From Astrothelium macrocarpum (Eukaryota > Ascomycota > Dothideomycetes > Trypetheliales > Trypetheliaceae): 64,000 nt of DNA. The notes under the pieces were generated by a model. The model did no database searches and was not told where the DNA came from. It saw nothing but the letters and a program-made list of their open reading frames with translations. The translations under genes and the position numbers were made by a program. This document shows, one piece after another, positions 55,801 through 64,000 of this stretch. The DNA lies in contig JAGEMR010000012.1 in assembly GCA_021030915.1 (NCBI GenBank), forward strand, positions 372,001 through 436,000, read 5' to 3'. How positions within the stretch are numbered: position 1 is the stretch's first letter; every line of letters begins with the position of its first letter.

Positions 55801-56926
55801 TTCGGGAACACCCCTCCAGACATTCGAGGGCCACAATGGCAGAATCTCATCGGTCACGTTCGCGCCGGACGGTCAGCGGCTGGCATCTGCCTCTCATGAT
55901 GAGACCGTCCGGCTCTGGAATACGGACTCGGGAGCACTCCTCCAGACACTCGAGGGCCACAATGGCAGAGTTTTATCGGTCGTGTTCGCGCCGGACGGTC
56001 AGCGGCTGGCATCTATCTCTGATAATGAGACCGTCCGGTTCTGGGATACAGATTCGGGAGCACTTCTCCAAATACTCGAGGGCCACAATAATTGGGTTTT
56101 GTCGGTCGTGTTCGCGCCGGACGGTCGGCGGCTGGTATCTGTTTCTGATGATGGGACCGTCCGGTTCTGGGATGCGGATTCGGGAGCACCCCTTCAGATA
56201 TTCGAGGGTTATAATGGCAGAGTCTCGTCGGTCGCGTTCGCGCCGGACGGTCAGCGGTTGGCATCTGTCTCTTTTGATGAGACCGTTCGGTTCTGGGATG
56301 CGGATTCGGGAACATCCCTCCAGACATTCGAGGGCCACAGTGGCAGGGTCTCGTCGGTCGCGTTCGCGCCGGACGGTCAGCGGCTGGCATCTGCCTCTCA
56401 TGACGGGACCGTCCGGCTCTGGGATGCGGACTCGGGAACACCCCTCCAGACATTCGAGGGCCACAGTGATTGGGTCTCGTCGGTCGCGTTCGCGCCGGAC
56501 GGTCAGCGGCTGGCATCTGCCTCTGATGATAGGACCGTCCGGCTCTGGAATGCGGATTCGGAAGCACTTCTTCAGACACTCGAGGGCCACAGTGGCAGGG
56601 TCTCATCGGTCGCGTTCGCGCCGGACGGTCAGCGGCTGGCATCTGCCTCTATTGATGGGACCGTCCGGCTCTGGGACACGGATTCAGGAGCACCCCTCCA
56701 GACATTCGAGGGCCATAATAATTGGGTCTCATCGGTCGTGTTCACGCCGGACAGTCAGCGGCTGGCATCTGCCTCTTATAATGGGACTATCCGGCTCTGG
56801 AATGCGGATTTGGGAGCACCTCTTCAGACATTCGAGGGCCACAATAATTGGGTCTCGTCGGTTGTGTTCGCGCCGGACGGTCAACAGCTGGCATCTATTT
56901 CTGATGATGGGACTGTCCGGTTCTGA
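52873..56926 (+). CDS. NLR: PNP_UDP - NACHT - WD40 (to first stop)
   Basis: NOD-like receptor of the NWD type, cytosolic, presumed non-self or stress sensor. Exons 52873-53830, 53882-55419 and 55481-56926, in phase, give 1313 residues to the first stop. Residues 1-300 are a phosphorylase-like (PNP_UDP) domain: TVGWVSALPIELAAA, VGIGGGVPS, LGDIVVSQP, FEMEAAGLMNDFPCVVIRGI and CDYADSHKNKKWQPYAAG. The NACHT part begins TDPRDDKRRIEDTKGGLF; Walker A GNPGKGKT at 384-391, Walker B VDALDEC at about 489-495, then IITSRNW. The winged-helix end has SYRPLTLEELGSLI and FVHQSAKDYLVEKA. WD40 repeats start near residue 900. PNP domains of this type are effectors in bacterial and eukaryotic immune proteins, and some bacterial ones degrade ATP; that activity here is inference. 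NLRs are a Starship accessory class. Confidence 0.88.
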
Positions 56927-57211
56927 GATGCGGATTCAGGAGTACCCCTCCAGACATTTGAAAGCCATAATGGCACAGTCTCGTCGGTCGCGTTCGCGCC
57001 GGACGGTCAACGGCTGGTATCTGCTTTTTATAATGGAACCATCCGGTTCTGAAATGCGGATTCGGGAGCATCTCTTCAGACATTCGAGGGCCACAGTGGT
57101 AGAATCTGGTCAATCGCATTCGCGCCGGACGGTCAGCGGCTGACATCTGCCTCTTATAATGGAACCATCCGGCTCTGGGATGCGGACTCGGGAGCACCCC
57201 TTCAGACACTC
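55700..57211 (+). repeat. WD40 array, 12 complete 126-bp units
   Basis: Units start every 126 bases (55700, 55826, 55952 and so on to 57086), each coding EGH-x3-V-x-SV-x-FAPDGQRL followed by S-x-x-x-x-TV-x-LW-x-x-DSG and LQT. A partial 13th unit follows at 57212. Copies are nearly identical at the DNA level except for a few positions after EGH and before TVR. Units 10 and 11 carry TGA instead of TGG. Confidence 0.92.
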
Positions 57212-57412
57212 GAGGGCCACAGTGGTAGGGTCTGGTCGGTCGCGTTTGCGCCGGACGCGTTTGCACCGGACGGCTCATACCTCATCACAAATAGAAGCAC
57301 TCTCACTATTACCTCACATTCTTTTAAAACGACTTCCCAAAAAATTAAAGAACCTGTCTGTTTGTTCGTGTCTGATCAGTGGATTTTATACAAATCGCAG
57401 AAGCTGCTTTGA
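56927..57412 (+). pseudogene. post-stop WD40 remainder and tail of the NLR
   Basis: The NLR frame continues after TGA at 56924-56926 and again after TGA at 57050-57052. It reaches a further 2.5 WD40 units, an in-frame APDAFAPDG duplication, and a tail ending at 57412. Both stops replace the invariant Trp of the LW/FW position. The array before them is complete enough to fold, so the gene may still be active. Confidence 0.7.
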
Positions 57413-58201
57413 TTACCTGTAGAGTATCGTGGCATTTGCTCTACTGTAAAAGGATACAATGTTATCCTCAGCCATTCATCCGGTCGAATAAATTTTTTTT
57501 AACTTTTCTGCTCTATATCTGGATAATATCATATTAGTATGAGTAGATTGGCATTATAATAGCCTCGAACCACCCCCCCATTCCCCTCCATACTGTTAGG
57601 ACTACTTAAATATTAAATCAAACACAATCCTAATATTATAGATCCTTCAAGAAGAAGTCTTACCTCATACAGATTGGTAATCGAATATTAAAAATACGGC
57701 AAATATTAGATTGATTAACATTGCAGAATTTCCCATATTACTAATTGATTAATAAGATAGTTGATAAAATAATCTTCCTTTTTGCTGGTGTTAGTAATTT
57801 TGTATTGTGATTGAATGACGTAACGTCCGTCCCTGCGTAGCGAAAAACCCGCCGTGCCGAAAGATTCAGGCGGTACTTTAACTTTGTTCAACCCATACTC
57901 CGTCCAACCTTCCAAGTAGAGTTCAACTCTTTTCTAATACTTCGCTGTAGCTATTTCATTCTTTGATTACCACATCAGATCTGAATATTACAGTTCCATC
58001 CTTGCCGTCTCAGCTGTCCAAGAAATGCCTTCTTTCCTTAGCGCAATAATAATCCCTCAATATAGCACCTTTTTCAGGTTTCAGCTTCTCTAAACAATCA
58101 CCAATATAGCTGACTTTAGTCTCAAAGTCGAGATATAATGCCAAAAAATCATTTATAGGCTTACGTCCTTTAATGCGCAGAGATTAATGCTAGATGACGA
58201 T
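57413..58201. other. intergenic, degenerate sequence
   Basis: AT-rich region. A 66-codon minus-strand frame at 57715-57915 (MEGWTEYGLNKVKVPPESF) looks coding-like but is isolated; it could be a remnant exon. No element border identified. Confidence 0.35.
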
Positions 58202-58215
58202 AAAGATCGGTACTT
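58202..58215. repeat. target-site duplication, left copy
   Basis: aaagatcggtactt, identical to the copy at 63780-63793. It abuts the (ctttc)-rich tail, which is the AAAG 3' tail of the minus-strand LINE. Confidence 0.85.
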
Positions 58216-58444
58216 TCTTTCTTTCTTTCTTTGATTCCTACTCCCTTTCAGGTCACACTGGCCTATGAGGGGATCTAGCTATCTAGTATCTAGTCTATGT
58301 CTGGTTGCCAATGTTGGCTCTAAAGTGTAAAATACATTCCAGGATCATTGTCGCTGCACTAGGGTTTGTTCTAGAGTGACACTGTTCTTGCTGCCGGTGC
58401 AGTGTCTCAATAGTCTTCTAGATCCTGTCTGTTCTACATCCTTC

Positions 58445-61400
58445 TTATGTGCTTGCTCCTGCATTCAATCTTCCGGTATCCTTCACAAATGAAATAGTAT
58501 CTCGTATAATCTGCAAATTTGGTTGCCAAATTTTCATTGATCCGTCTGATTCCTGTGACGAATATGCTCCACAAACTTTTGCAATTGTAAGATCTCTGAA
58601 CTGGTCTCGAGTCCAATATCGCTGTCTTTGTTGGGTCCATCTTGGGCATTGTAGTAAAAAGTGTTCTACTGTCTCTTTCTGACCACAGTTACAGAGTTCA
58701 TTATCGACTTGGCCAATCTTGTATAAATAGCTGTTCAGTCTACAGTAACCTCCCCTTAACTGGGCAAGTATTGTTGCATCTTTTCGATTAAGTCTGTCGT
58801 AGAGTTTCCGTATATGTTTCCCTGGCAGCGCTTTATCCAGTTCTCTCAAATGTCTGGCAACCTTTAAAGACTGGAACCGAATGCGTTTCTCTTCTTCTAA
58901 AGATCTGTTTTGTTTCCAGTTATCTTTCAACGTGATCTTCCTATTGACTGGAATACGGCCGAGGCTTGTGGCTGAGTGGGCTAGGTCATGTGCAATTTCG
59001 TTTCCTTGTACTCCAGAATGTGCTGGTACCCAGATGAATTGAATATCAAGTTGCTGCTGCCTTACTATCCGAAGCAAGTCAAAGATTTGTCGCAATGTTT
59101 CATTCTTATATTTGTTAGAATGTTGGAGAGTACGTAGTGCCCTTTCATTATCGGTAACTATCAGATGCTTAATAAGGCCAAAGCGCAGTCCATATACCGG
59201 GTCTTTGATCATGGCATATAGGGCCGTTAGAATTGTTTCGAGTTCGACCTGCGTTGGGTCCGGGTTAATGCCACGGTCGAGAGTAGTCGAAATTTGAAGG
59301 CCAAAAGGTGGCGGAGTGAAGATTCCTATACCAGCGCGTTGGTGCCTAACCGATCCATCTGTATAGAAGGCTATCGAGTCTGGGTCATTGGCTATAATCT
59401 CCGCTACTCGGATTGCTTCGTCTTTGTTTTGTAACAGAATATTCGGCCGAGGTTGCCAAGGTGGTTTAGTGAAGGCCGGGATCGGATCTACTTCTTCCAG
59501 GTCCATGGGTCCGTATCTAGCTGCGGTTATTTCTAGTGGTGACTGATAGCTCCCAATCTGGTCTAGCCGGTGAATGAGTGACCAGCTGACGTGGTGTAGT
59601 GGTTTGTACTGAAGCCGTAGCCAATTCCTCCGTATTGACTCGTGGAGTCGATCTTGTGGAAGTTCTAATCCTGCCTCAACCAATGCTGCTGGAAGGGCTG
59701 CTGAACTGAACATCCCTGTGACGGTCGCCGCCCCAATTTTCATTGCTCGATTGATACGACCTTGTACGTGCATTGATGAGCCAGGAACCCATACTGGAGC
59801 TCCATAGTCTGTAACCGGCGTGATCGTGGCTATGAATAGTTGGCGAGCTGCTTTAGGTCGTAGGCCTCGGAGTCGCCGTAGAGCTAGCGCTGCTTTCTCT
59901 CCTCGTTTGGCTGCACGCGCTGTATGAGAGTGGAACGTTAATCTTTGGTCCAGAATGAGACCTAATAGTTTGACTTCTTGTTTTGGAGTAATAGTCGAGC
60001 CCCGGAACCTTATGCTGTTCTCATCCTGATAGTGGCGGCCATTGCGAGAGAAGTGAATTAATTGTGTTTTGTCGGGTTCAAATGTAGTACCGCTTGTTTG
60101 GCTCCACCGCTCGACTAATGGAATAATTTCACTTTTGAGCCGATTGAGATTTCTACGTATTGTGGGACTCGAGACCCATACAGTGAAGTCATCGACAAAA
60201 GCCATCTTTCCTAGGGTGTTTGAGAGTTTTCCATTTAACAGATCTGCGTTATAGAAAAGAAAGAGAATAGGTGAGAGTGGTGAGCCTTGTGGCAGGCCTG
60301 CATGAGCAATATCCATAGTTTCAGATTCTGTACCATTGACCATGACTGAAGCTTTCCGGTCAGAGCAGAAGCTATGACATAGACGTATCAATTGTTGTGG
60401 AATTCTCCTTGTCTGTAGTCGCTGTGCAAGGATGTCTTTATGGACGCCATTAAAGGCACCTTTTAAATCAAAGCTCAGTAGAGTGACTACGTGTCTACGC
60501 TTCTAGGCTTGATAGATGTCTTCAGTGACTAATTGCAAGGCGTCAATTGTAGATCGTTGTTTCCGGGCACCAAAGTGACATTTAGGAAGAAGGCCGTGGG
60601 TTTCATCCAGATATGAGAGTCTCTCTGCGAGGACCGATTCCAGTGCTTTTCCGAGCGTGGCTAGGAGTGAGATTGGCCGGTATGCCTTTGCCAGCCTATA
60701 ATTGCTTTTGTCAGGTTTTCGAAGAGGGAGAATCCTAGCTGATCTCCATGGATGGGGGAAATGTCCTATTTGTACGACTGCTTGGAAAAGGGTAGTGATA
60801 TGGTTATCTACCTCTGGCCAAAGCATTTTCCAAGCAATTGCCGGAAGACCATCGGGACCAGGAGCCTTATATGGAGCTGCCCTGAGAATTGCAGCATAGA
60901 TTTCTTCCTTTGAGAGGTGCTCCCAATGTAGTGGCATCGGTGCGTTCCGTTGTGGAATATATTCTTCAATCTGTGCTGTTTGACTGAAAAATTGGTTGAT
61001 AAGTTCCTTGGAGATTCCGGCATCATCCGTACAGGGGCCGTTTGGCGTTTCTAGTGCTGGTATTGAACCAAATTGACTCTTTTCTGCTGGATGAAGATAT
61101 CTCGTGGCTTTCCAGATATTTTGATTTGAGTCCAAAAAATCATCCCATTTAGCTCTTCTTTGGCGTCTGCAGGTATCGTGGAAAACTTTTCTAGCGTCTT
61201 TGACCATTTCGTCGAGTCTTCTATCGCGTGAGTGTCCGCGGCGTTGGGAGCGAGCCTCGTTTCTTATCCGGGTAAATTCGCGTCTAAGCTGGCTGAGGTT
61301 TAGGGTCCACCATCGTTTTGTATATGGCGATGGTTTAGCGGTAGGTGTACACTGAAGTACCGCCTTCTGTATAATTTGGGTGAGACTGGCTGTGAAGCTG

Positions 61401-62362
61401 TCAATTTGTTGTGGCGTGTTCAATGTTGTGTCGGATACACGTAGCTGTCGAAGGCCTTCGGCAGCTAACTGACCTGCCCTACGCCAATTAGTATTTCTGA
61501 ACAGCCGTCTTGGTTCGTGAGAAGGTTCGTAAGCATCGAGGGCAAACTGGGTTTCAATCACTTCATGGTCTGATCCATAGGCCGTATGCCATGTTTGGCA
61601 TTTAGTCAGATCATTTGCAAGGCTGTTCGATGCGAGTGCTAGATCTATTGTGGATCCCGAGTCGTGTGTAGCTGTGCCTCGCGGGAGTAACAGTTGGAGG
61701 CCTAACTGGTCAATACACTGGATGATCCTTCCTCCTTCGTCTTGGCGGATCCTATCTCCACCCCAAAGATGGTCGTGGCGATTGAAGTCGCCGCCGATAA
61801 AAAGCTCATGGGCAGGATACTGAGCACAAGTGTTTTCGACATGTCGTAAGGCGTTATTCAAAATCTCGTTGTTATAGTTGACTGTCCCTTCAATTGGCGG
61901 GATATATATCGAAAAGGCAAGACATGCTCTGTTCTCAATTTGGAATTCAATTGCAGTGATATCTTTTGAAGGAATGTCGATTTGTCGCGCTCGGAGAGAT
62001 TGGTTCACATAAATTAGGGTCCGAAATGGCCACCATGCTGCGTTATCTTGAGATGAGGGGACGTGTTGTATCCAGTGCGAGTGGCTCTGTGGCGTTGCCA
62101 GGAATCGGCCTTCGCTTGTTTTGAAACCGCCTGGTTCTTGAATCAATAGTATATTAAAGTCTTGTATTGCTTCATCGTTCAGTAGTGCATGCTGAGCTTC
62201 TTGTTGGTGCTGGAGATTAGTTTGGAGAATCCGAAGCGGTTTACAAATCATTTGATTGTCTATTCTGGACTTGTCGTTGGCGCATAGGACATGAAAAGGC
62301 TTGGCTGTGATGATTGCCGAAACAATTGCAGCATCTAGGAGTGTTGGTACACAACCGCGCAT
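58445..62362 (-). pseudogene. LINE ORF2 (EN-RT-RNase H), one in-frame TAG
   Basis: 1305 codons with a single stop, at codon 620 (60503-60505). The endonuclease (from about residue 40) has QTNLQHQ, LIQEPGG, IGGDFNRHD, STIDLALAS and GSDHEVIE. The reverse transcriptase has KAPGPDGLPAIAWK, YRPISLLATLGKALE, FDLKGAFNGV, GLPQGSPLSP and FVDDF (catalytic Asp pair). The RNase H has FYTDGSV, ELETI, VTDNE and GNEIAHDLAH. A Cys/His end reads CNCGQKETVEHFLLQC. The stop falls where relatives have Trp (D-I-Y-Q-A-W-K), and TGG to TAG is a CpA-to-TpA change on the opposite strand, as RIP causes. No frameshift is seen. Confidence 0.88.
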
Positions 62363-63557
62363 TATACCCTTGATCGGTACAATTTAAACATCGTTCTGGG
62401 TTTCTGCAGTTTTGCGCCATATGACCGAATTCACCACATTTCTTACATTGTAGCACTTGTGACTCAAAGAATTCACCCGTGCGGGCTAATGCTCCTTGGA
62501 TTGCAATGTACCCTTTGCTGAGAAGGTTATCCTTCTCGTCCTGTGAATTACATATCAGCACTAGCTGGACTGTCTGACGTTCCGATGGTTGGCTAAGAAG
62601 TCGTATTGTTTGAATAGAAAGTCCGTTCTCATTGTTAATCTGATCCAAAATATCTTTAGAAATGGTCTCTCCCTTGCTGGGATTACCGATACGGTGCTTA
62701 TCAACATCTGTGAGTTTGATCTTGAATCTTTCTTGTTTGATCAATCTAGCCTGTGCAAAATCCTTTTCTACCAAATTCTTCCATGGTTCTTTGTGTCTGA
62801 CTGTTTGGGCTTGTTGTTCGCTCATAAAGACAAAACCAACACGTTCCTTTCGTCTTATTACAACTGCACTATATTTAGCTTGTGATAATTCGGCTGTAGT
62901 CTGAAGGGCTTTGTTCATTAGGTCCTGTAGCTCTTTCGCGTCTTCGACGCCTATTTGTGTATCTCCAAGGTTTAAATCTACTATAGGAAGCTGGTGTTTA
63001 GTTTGGGCCATGGCCCTTGCTAGACTTCGATCAGAAATAGATGAGAGATTTGGGCTTGAATTAGGAGGTGTCACTGCAATGGTAGGAGGGAGCAGTTTGG
63101 GACTCGAGGCCGCAGAAGCGTATGAGCGAGGTTGGGATGTCGCTGGTAGTGACGACATTGTCTTTTCAAGATTGCCAAGTGTGCCCTCTACTTTTGCCAT
63201 ATTGTTTTCCATTTTGACTACTTTTTCTGTCAGATTCTTACATTCTTGAATAAGCACTTTATTGCCTTCTATCAATAACTTGTTTTCTTCTATGAGTTTT
63301 TGGAAACCCTGCTCATAGCCTTGAACCAGCTGTTGCATCTGCGAAAGGTGACGTGTTTCCATCTCTTGCAAGGTTTGAAGGACGTCCTTCATGCTAGTCT
63401 CTTGTTTTCTTGATGCCATGACGAGATTATGTTGTTTTCCGTTATCGGTCGCGATGGCGAGGGCTTTAGCTGACAGTAATGGGATACGTTTCGACTGTCG
63501 GGGACCAGATTGGGTACGGGGCGATTCGGGGCTTCTATCGTGTTTTCCAAGTACCAT
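62241..63557 (-). CDS. LINE ORF1, zinc-knuckle protein
   Basis: 438 residues. A coiled-coil region (about 60-125: LQEMETRHLSQMQQLVQGYE, LTEKVVKMENNMAKVEGTLG) is followed by Ser/Pro linkers. The central domain has RRKERVGFVFMSEQQAQTV and LICNSQDEKDNLLSKGYIAI. Zinc knuckles close the protein: CKKCGEFGHMAQNC is canonical CCHC. The second, CLNCTDQGYNARLC, has Tyr in the His position. The third is CNCFGNHHSQAFSC. It binds LINE RNA and acts as chaperone during retrotransposition. The C-terminus overlaps ORF2. Confidence 0.88.
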   Translation of the reverse strand: MVLGKHDRSPESPRTQSGPRQSKRIPLLSAKALAIATDNGKQHNLVMASRKQETSMKDVLQTLQEMETRHLSQMQQLVQGYEQGFQKLIEENKLLIEGNKVLIQECKNLTEKVVKMENNMAKVEGTLGNLEKTMSSLPATSQPRSYASAASSPKLLPPTIAVTPPNSSPNLSSISDRSLARAMAQTKHQLPIVDLNLGDTQIGVEDAKELQDLMNKALQTTAELSQAKYSAVVIRRKERVGFVFMSEQQAQTVRHKEPWKNLVEKDFAQARLIKQERFKIKLTDVDKHRIGNPSKGETISKDILDQINNENGLSIQTIRLLSQPSERQTVQLVLICNSQDEKDNLLSKGYIAIQGALARTGEFFESQVLQCKKCGEFGHMAQNCRNPERCLNCTDQGYNARLCTNTPRCCNCFGNHHSQAFSCPMRQRQVQNRQSNDL

Positions 63558-63779
63558 TTATCACTGTGCTGATGTAAGAGTTTAGACAAATGGTGAGTCG
63601 CGTTGTGTTGTGTTTTGGTGTCGTTCCTGTGTCTCTGCTGATGTTTGGGTACCGCGTCTCGCTACGCGTCGCCCTCACGGCGGTGGGATACCCACGCGGA
63701 ATTCCGCGCAGAATTTCTAGTGCTTGCTACTACAGACAATAGTAACTAGACACGTAGATATCCTCGAGTTCTCCCTTTA

Positions 63780-63793
63780 AAAGATCGGTACTT
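63780..63793. repeat. target-site duplication, right copy
   Basis: aaagatcggtactt, identical to 58202-58215, at the 5' end of the minus-strand LINE. The remaining sequence to 64000 contains no recognised gene. Confidence 0.85.
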
Positions 63794-64000
63794 GCGACTA
63801 AAGCCGCGACCGATCCCGGCTAGCGGGTAATAGCTTGTAATCTTGGTATTGTAAAGTATCGAACTGCCGCGGCTGTGGCTTTATGAGCAAGGCATTCCAG
63901 TCGGCATGGCATCAGTGGTCACGTGAATTCTTATGAAAGCATCATGAAAATCGTCATGCTATGTCACGTCGCACGATACGGACTTCATAATTACTTAGCA

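Larger units (their letters stand above)
9219..57412 (+). mobile_element. putative Starship-type giant transposon (borders not located)
   Basis: The span runs from a captain-like DUF3435 tyrosine recombinase to the last cargo-type gene recognised; it is not a measured element length. Starships are known to carry an inward-facing DUF3435 recombinase at the 5' end, plus recurrent accessory genes: DUF3723, ferric reductase, patatin-like phospholipase, NLRs and Myb/SANT genes. All of these classes are present here in one 48 kb stretch beside housekeeping genes. No terminal repeat or target duplication was identified. The left end should lie between about 5744 and 9218; the right end may be before the LINE or beyond the window. 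The identity is an inference from gene content. Confidence 0.65.
58216..63779 (-). mobile_element. near-intact LINE (Tad1/I-like) with 14-bp TSD
   Basis: Non-LTR retrotransposon of about 5.56 kb, 5' end at 63779 and 3' end at 58216. It carries ORF1 (nucleic acid-binding, zinc knuckles) and ORF2 (endonuclease, reverse transcriptase, RNase H) and ends with about four AAAG units on its own strand. Flanking 14-bp direct repeats (58202-58215, 63780-63793) show target-primed integration of a full-length copy. The 5' leader (about 220 bases) is GC-rich. ORF1 and ORF2 overlap by 122 bases in different frames. One in-frame stop interrupts ORF2. Clade assignment is by domain order and the presence of RNase H; it needs a tree. 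Confidence 0.9.

Noticed and set aside
56924..57052. RIP as the cause of the NLR stop codons
   Set aside because: TGG to TGA implies change in a CpC rather than the preferred CpA context, so ordinary mutation is as likely.
55671..57143. Long Arg/Ser-rich frames on both strands inside the WD40 region
   Set aside because: They are shadow frames of the 126-bp repeat array; the repeated unit keeps all frames open.
58216..58235. (CTTT)n as an independent microsatellite
   Set aside because: Its position directly inside the TSD and orientation show it is the AAAG 3' tail of the LINE.
1..64000. tRNA or rRNA genes
   Set aside because: No A-box/B-box pair with a plausible cloverleaf and no rRNA-like sequence was noticed by eye; a tRNAscan-SE run would settle it.

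Overview
The window comes from the nuclear genome of a filamentous ascomycete (Pezizomycotina). Evidence for this: genes are split by many short introns (about 45-65 nt, with GTRNGT donors and CTRAC/CTAAC-like branch sites), and the gene families are fungal (HOM6, CE8 pectinesterase, DUF3435, DUF3723, DUF7924, NACHT-WD40 NLRs, Tad/I-like LINE). Exon joins were made by eye and checked only for reading phase and family fit.

Left flank, about 0.7-5.8 kb: ordinary chromosomal genes. These are homoserine dehydrogenase (HOM6), a secreted pectin methylesterase and a conserved Cys-containing fungal protein. A gene-poor 2.7 kb stretch follows, then a small conserved accessory gene at 8.4 kb.

9.2-57.4 kb looks like the body of a giant Starship-type transposon. 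A 793-residue DUF3435 tyrosine recombinase (captain-like, apparently intact, with R, H/R, H and Y active-site residues in place) lies at the left and points inward. Downstream are the accessory families known from Starships: patatin-like phospholipase (PLP), DUF3723, ferric reductase (FRE), Myb/SANT-like proteins and a PNP-NACHT-WD40 NLR. They are mixed with a RING protein, a DUF7924 protein, a pseudokinase, a 7TM orphan, a cupredoxin, a MADS-like regulator, a DUF6919-like protein and many orphan two-exon genes. PLP/DUF3723 and MADS-like/FRE are head-to-head pairs with intergenic gaps of 131 and 157 bp. Neither element end was identified: the left border should lie between about 5.7 and 9.2 kb, and no right border is recognised.

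At 58.2-63.8 kb is a nearly intact minus-strand LINE (ORF1 zinc-knuckle protein; ORF2 endonuclease-RT-RNase H). It has a 14-bp target-site duplication and an (AAAG)n tail, and a single in-frame TAG in ORF2. Other structures are a 17-bp minisatellite, an 88-89-bp degenerate tandem repeat, a series of small hairpins with a compensatory base change, and an NLR WD40 array of near-identical 126-bp units broken late by two TGA codons.
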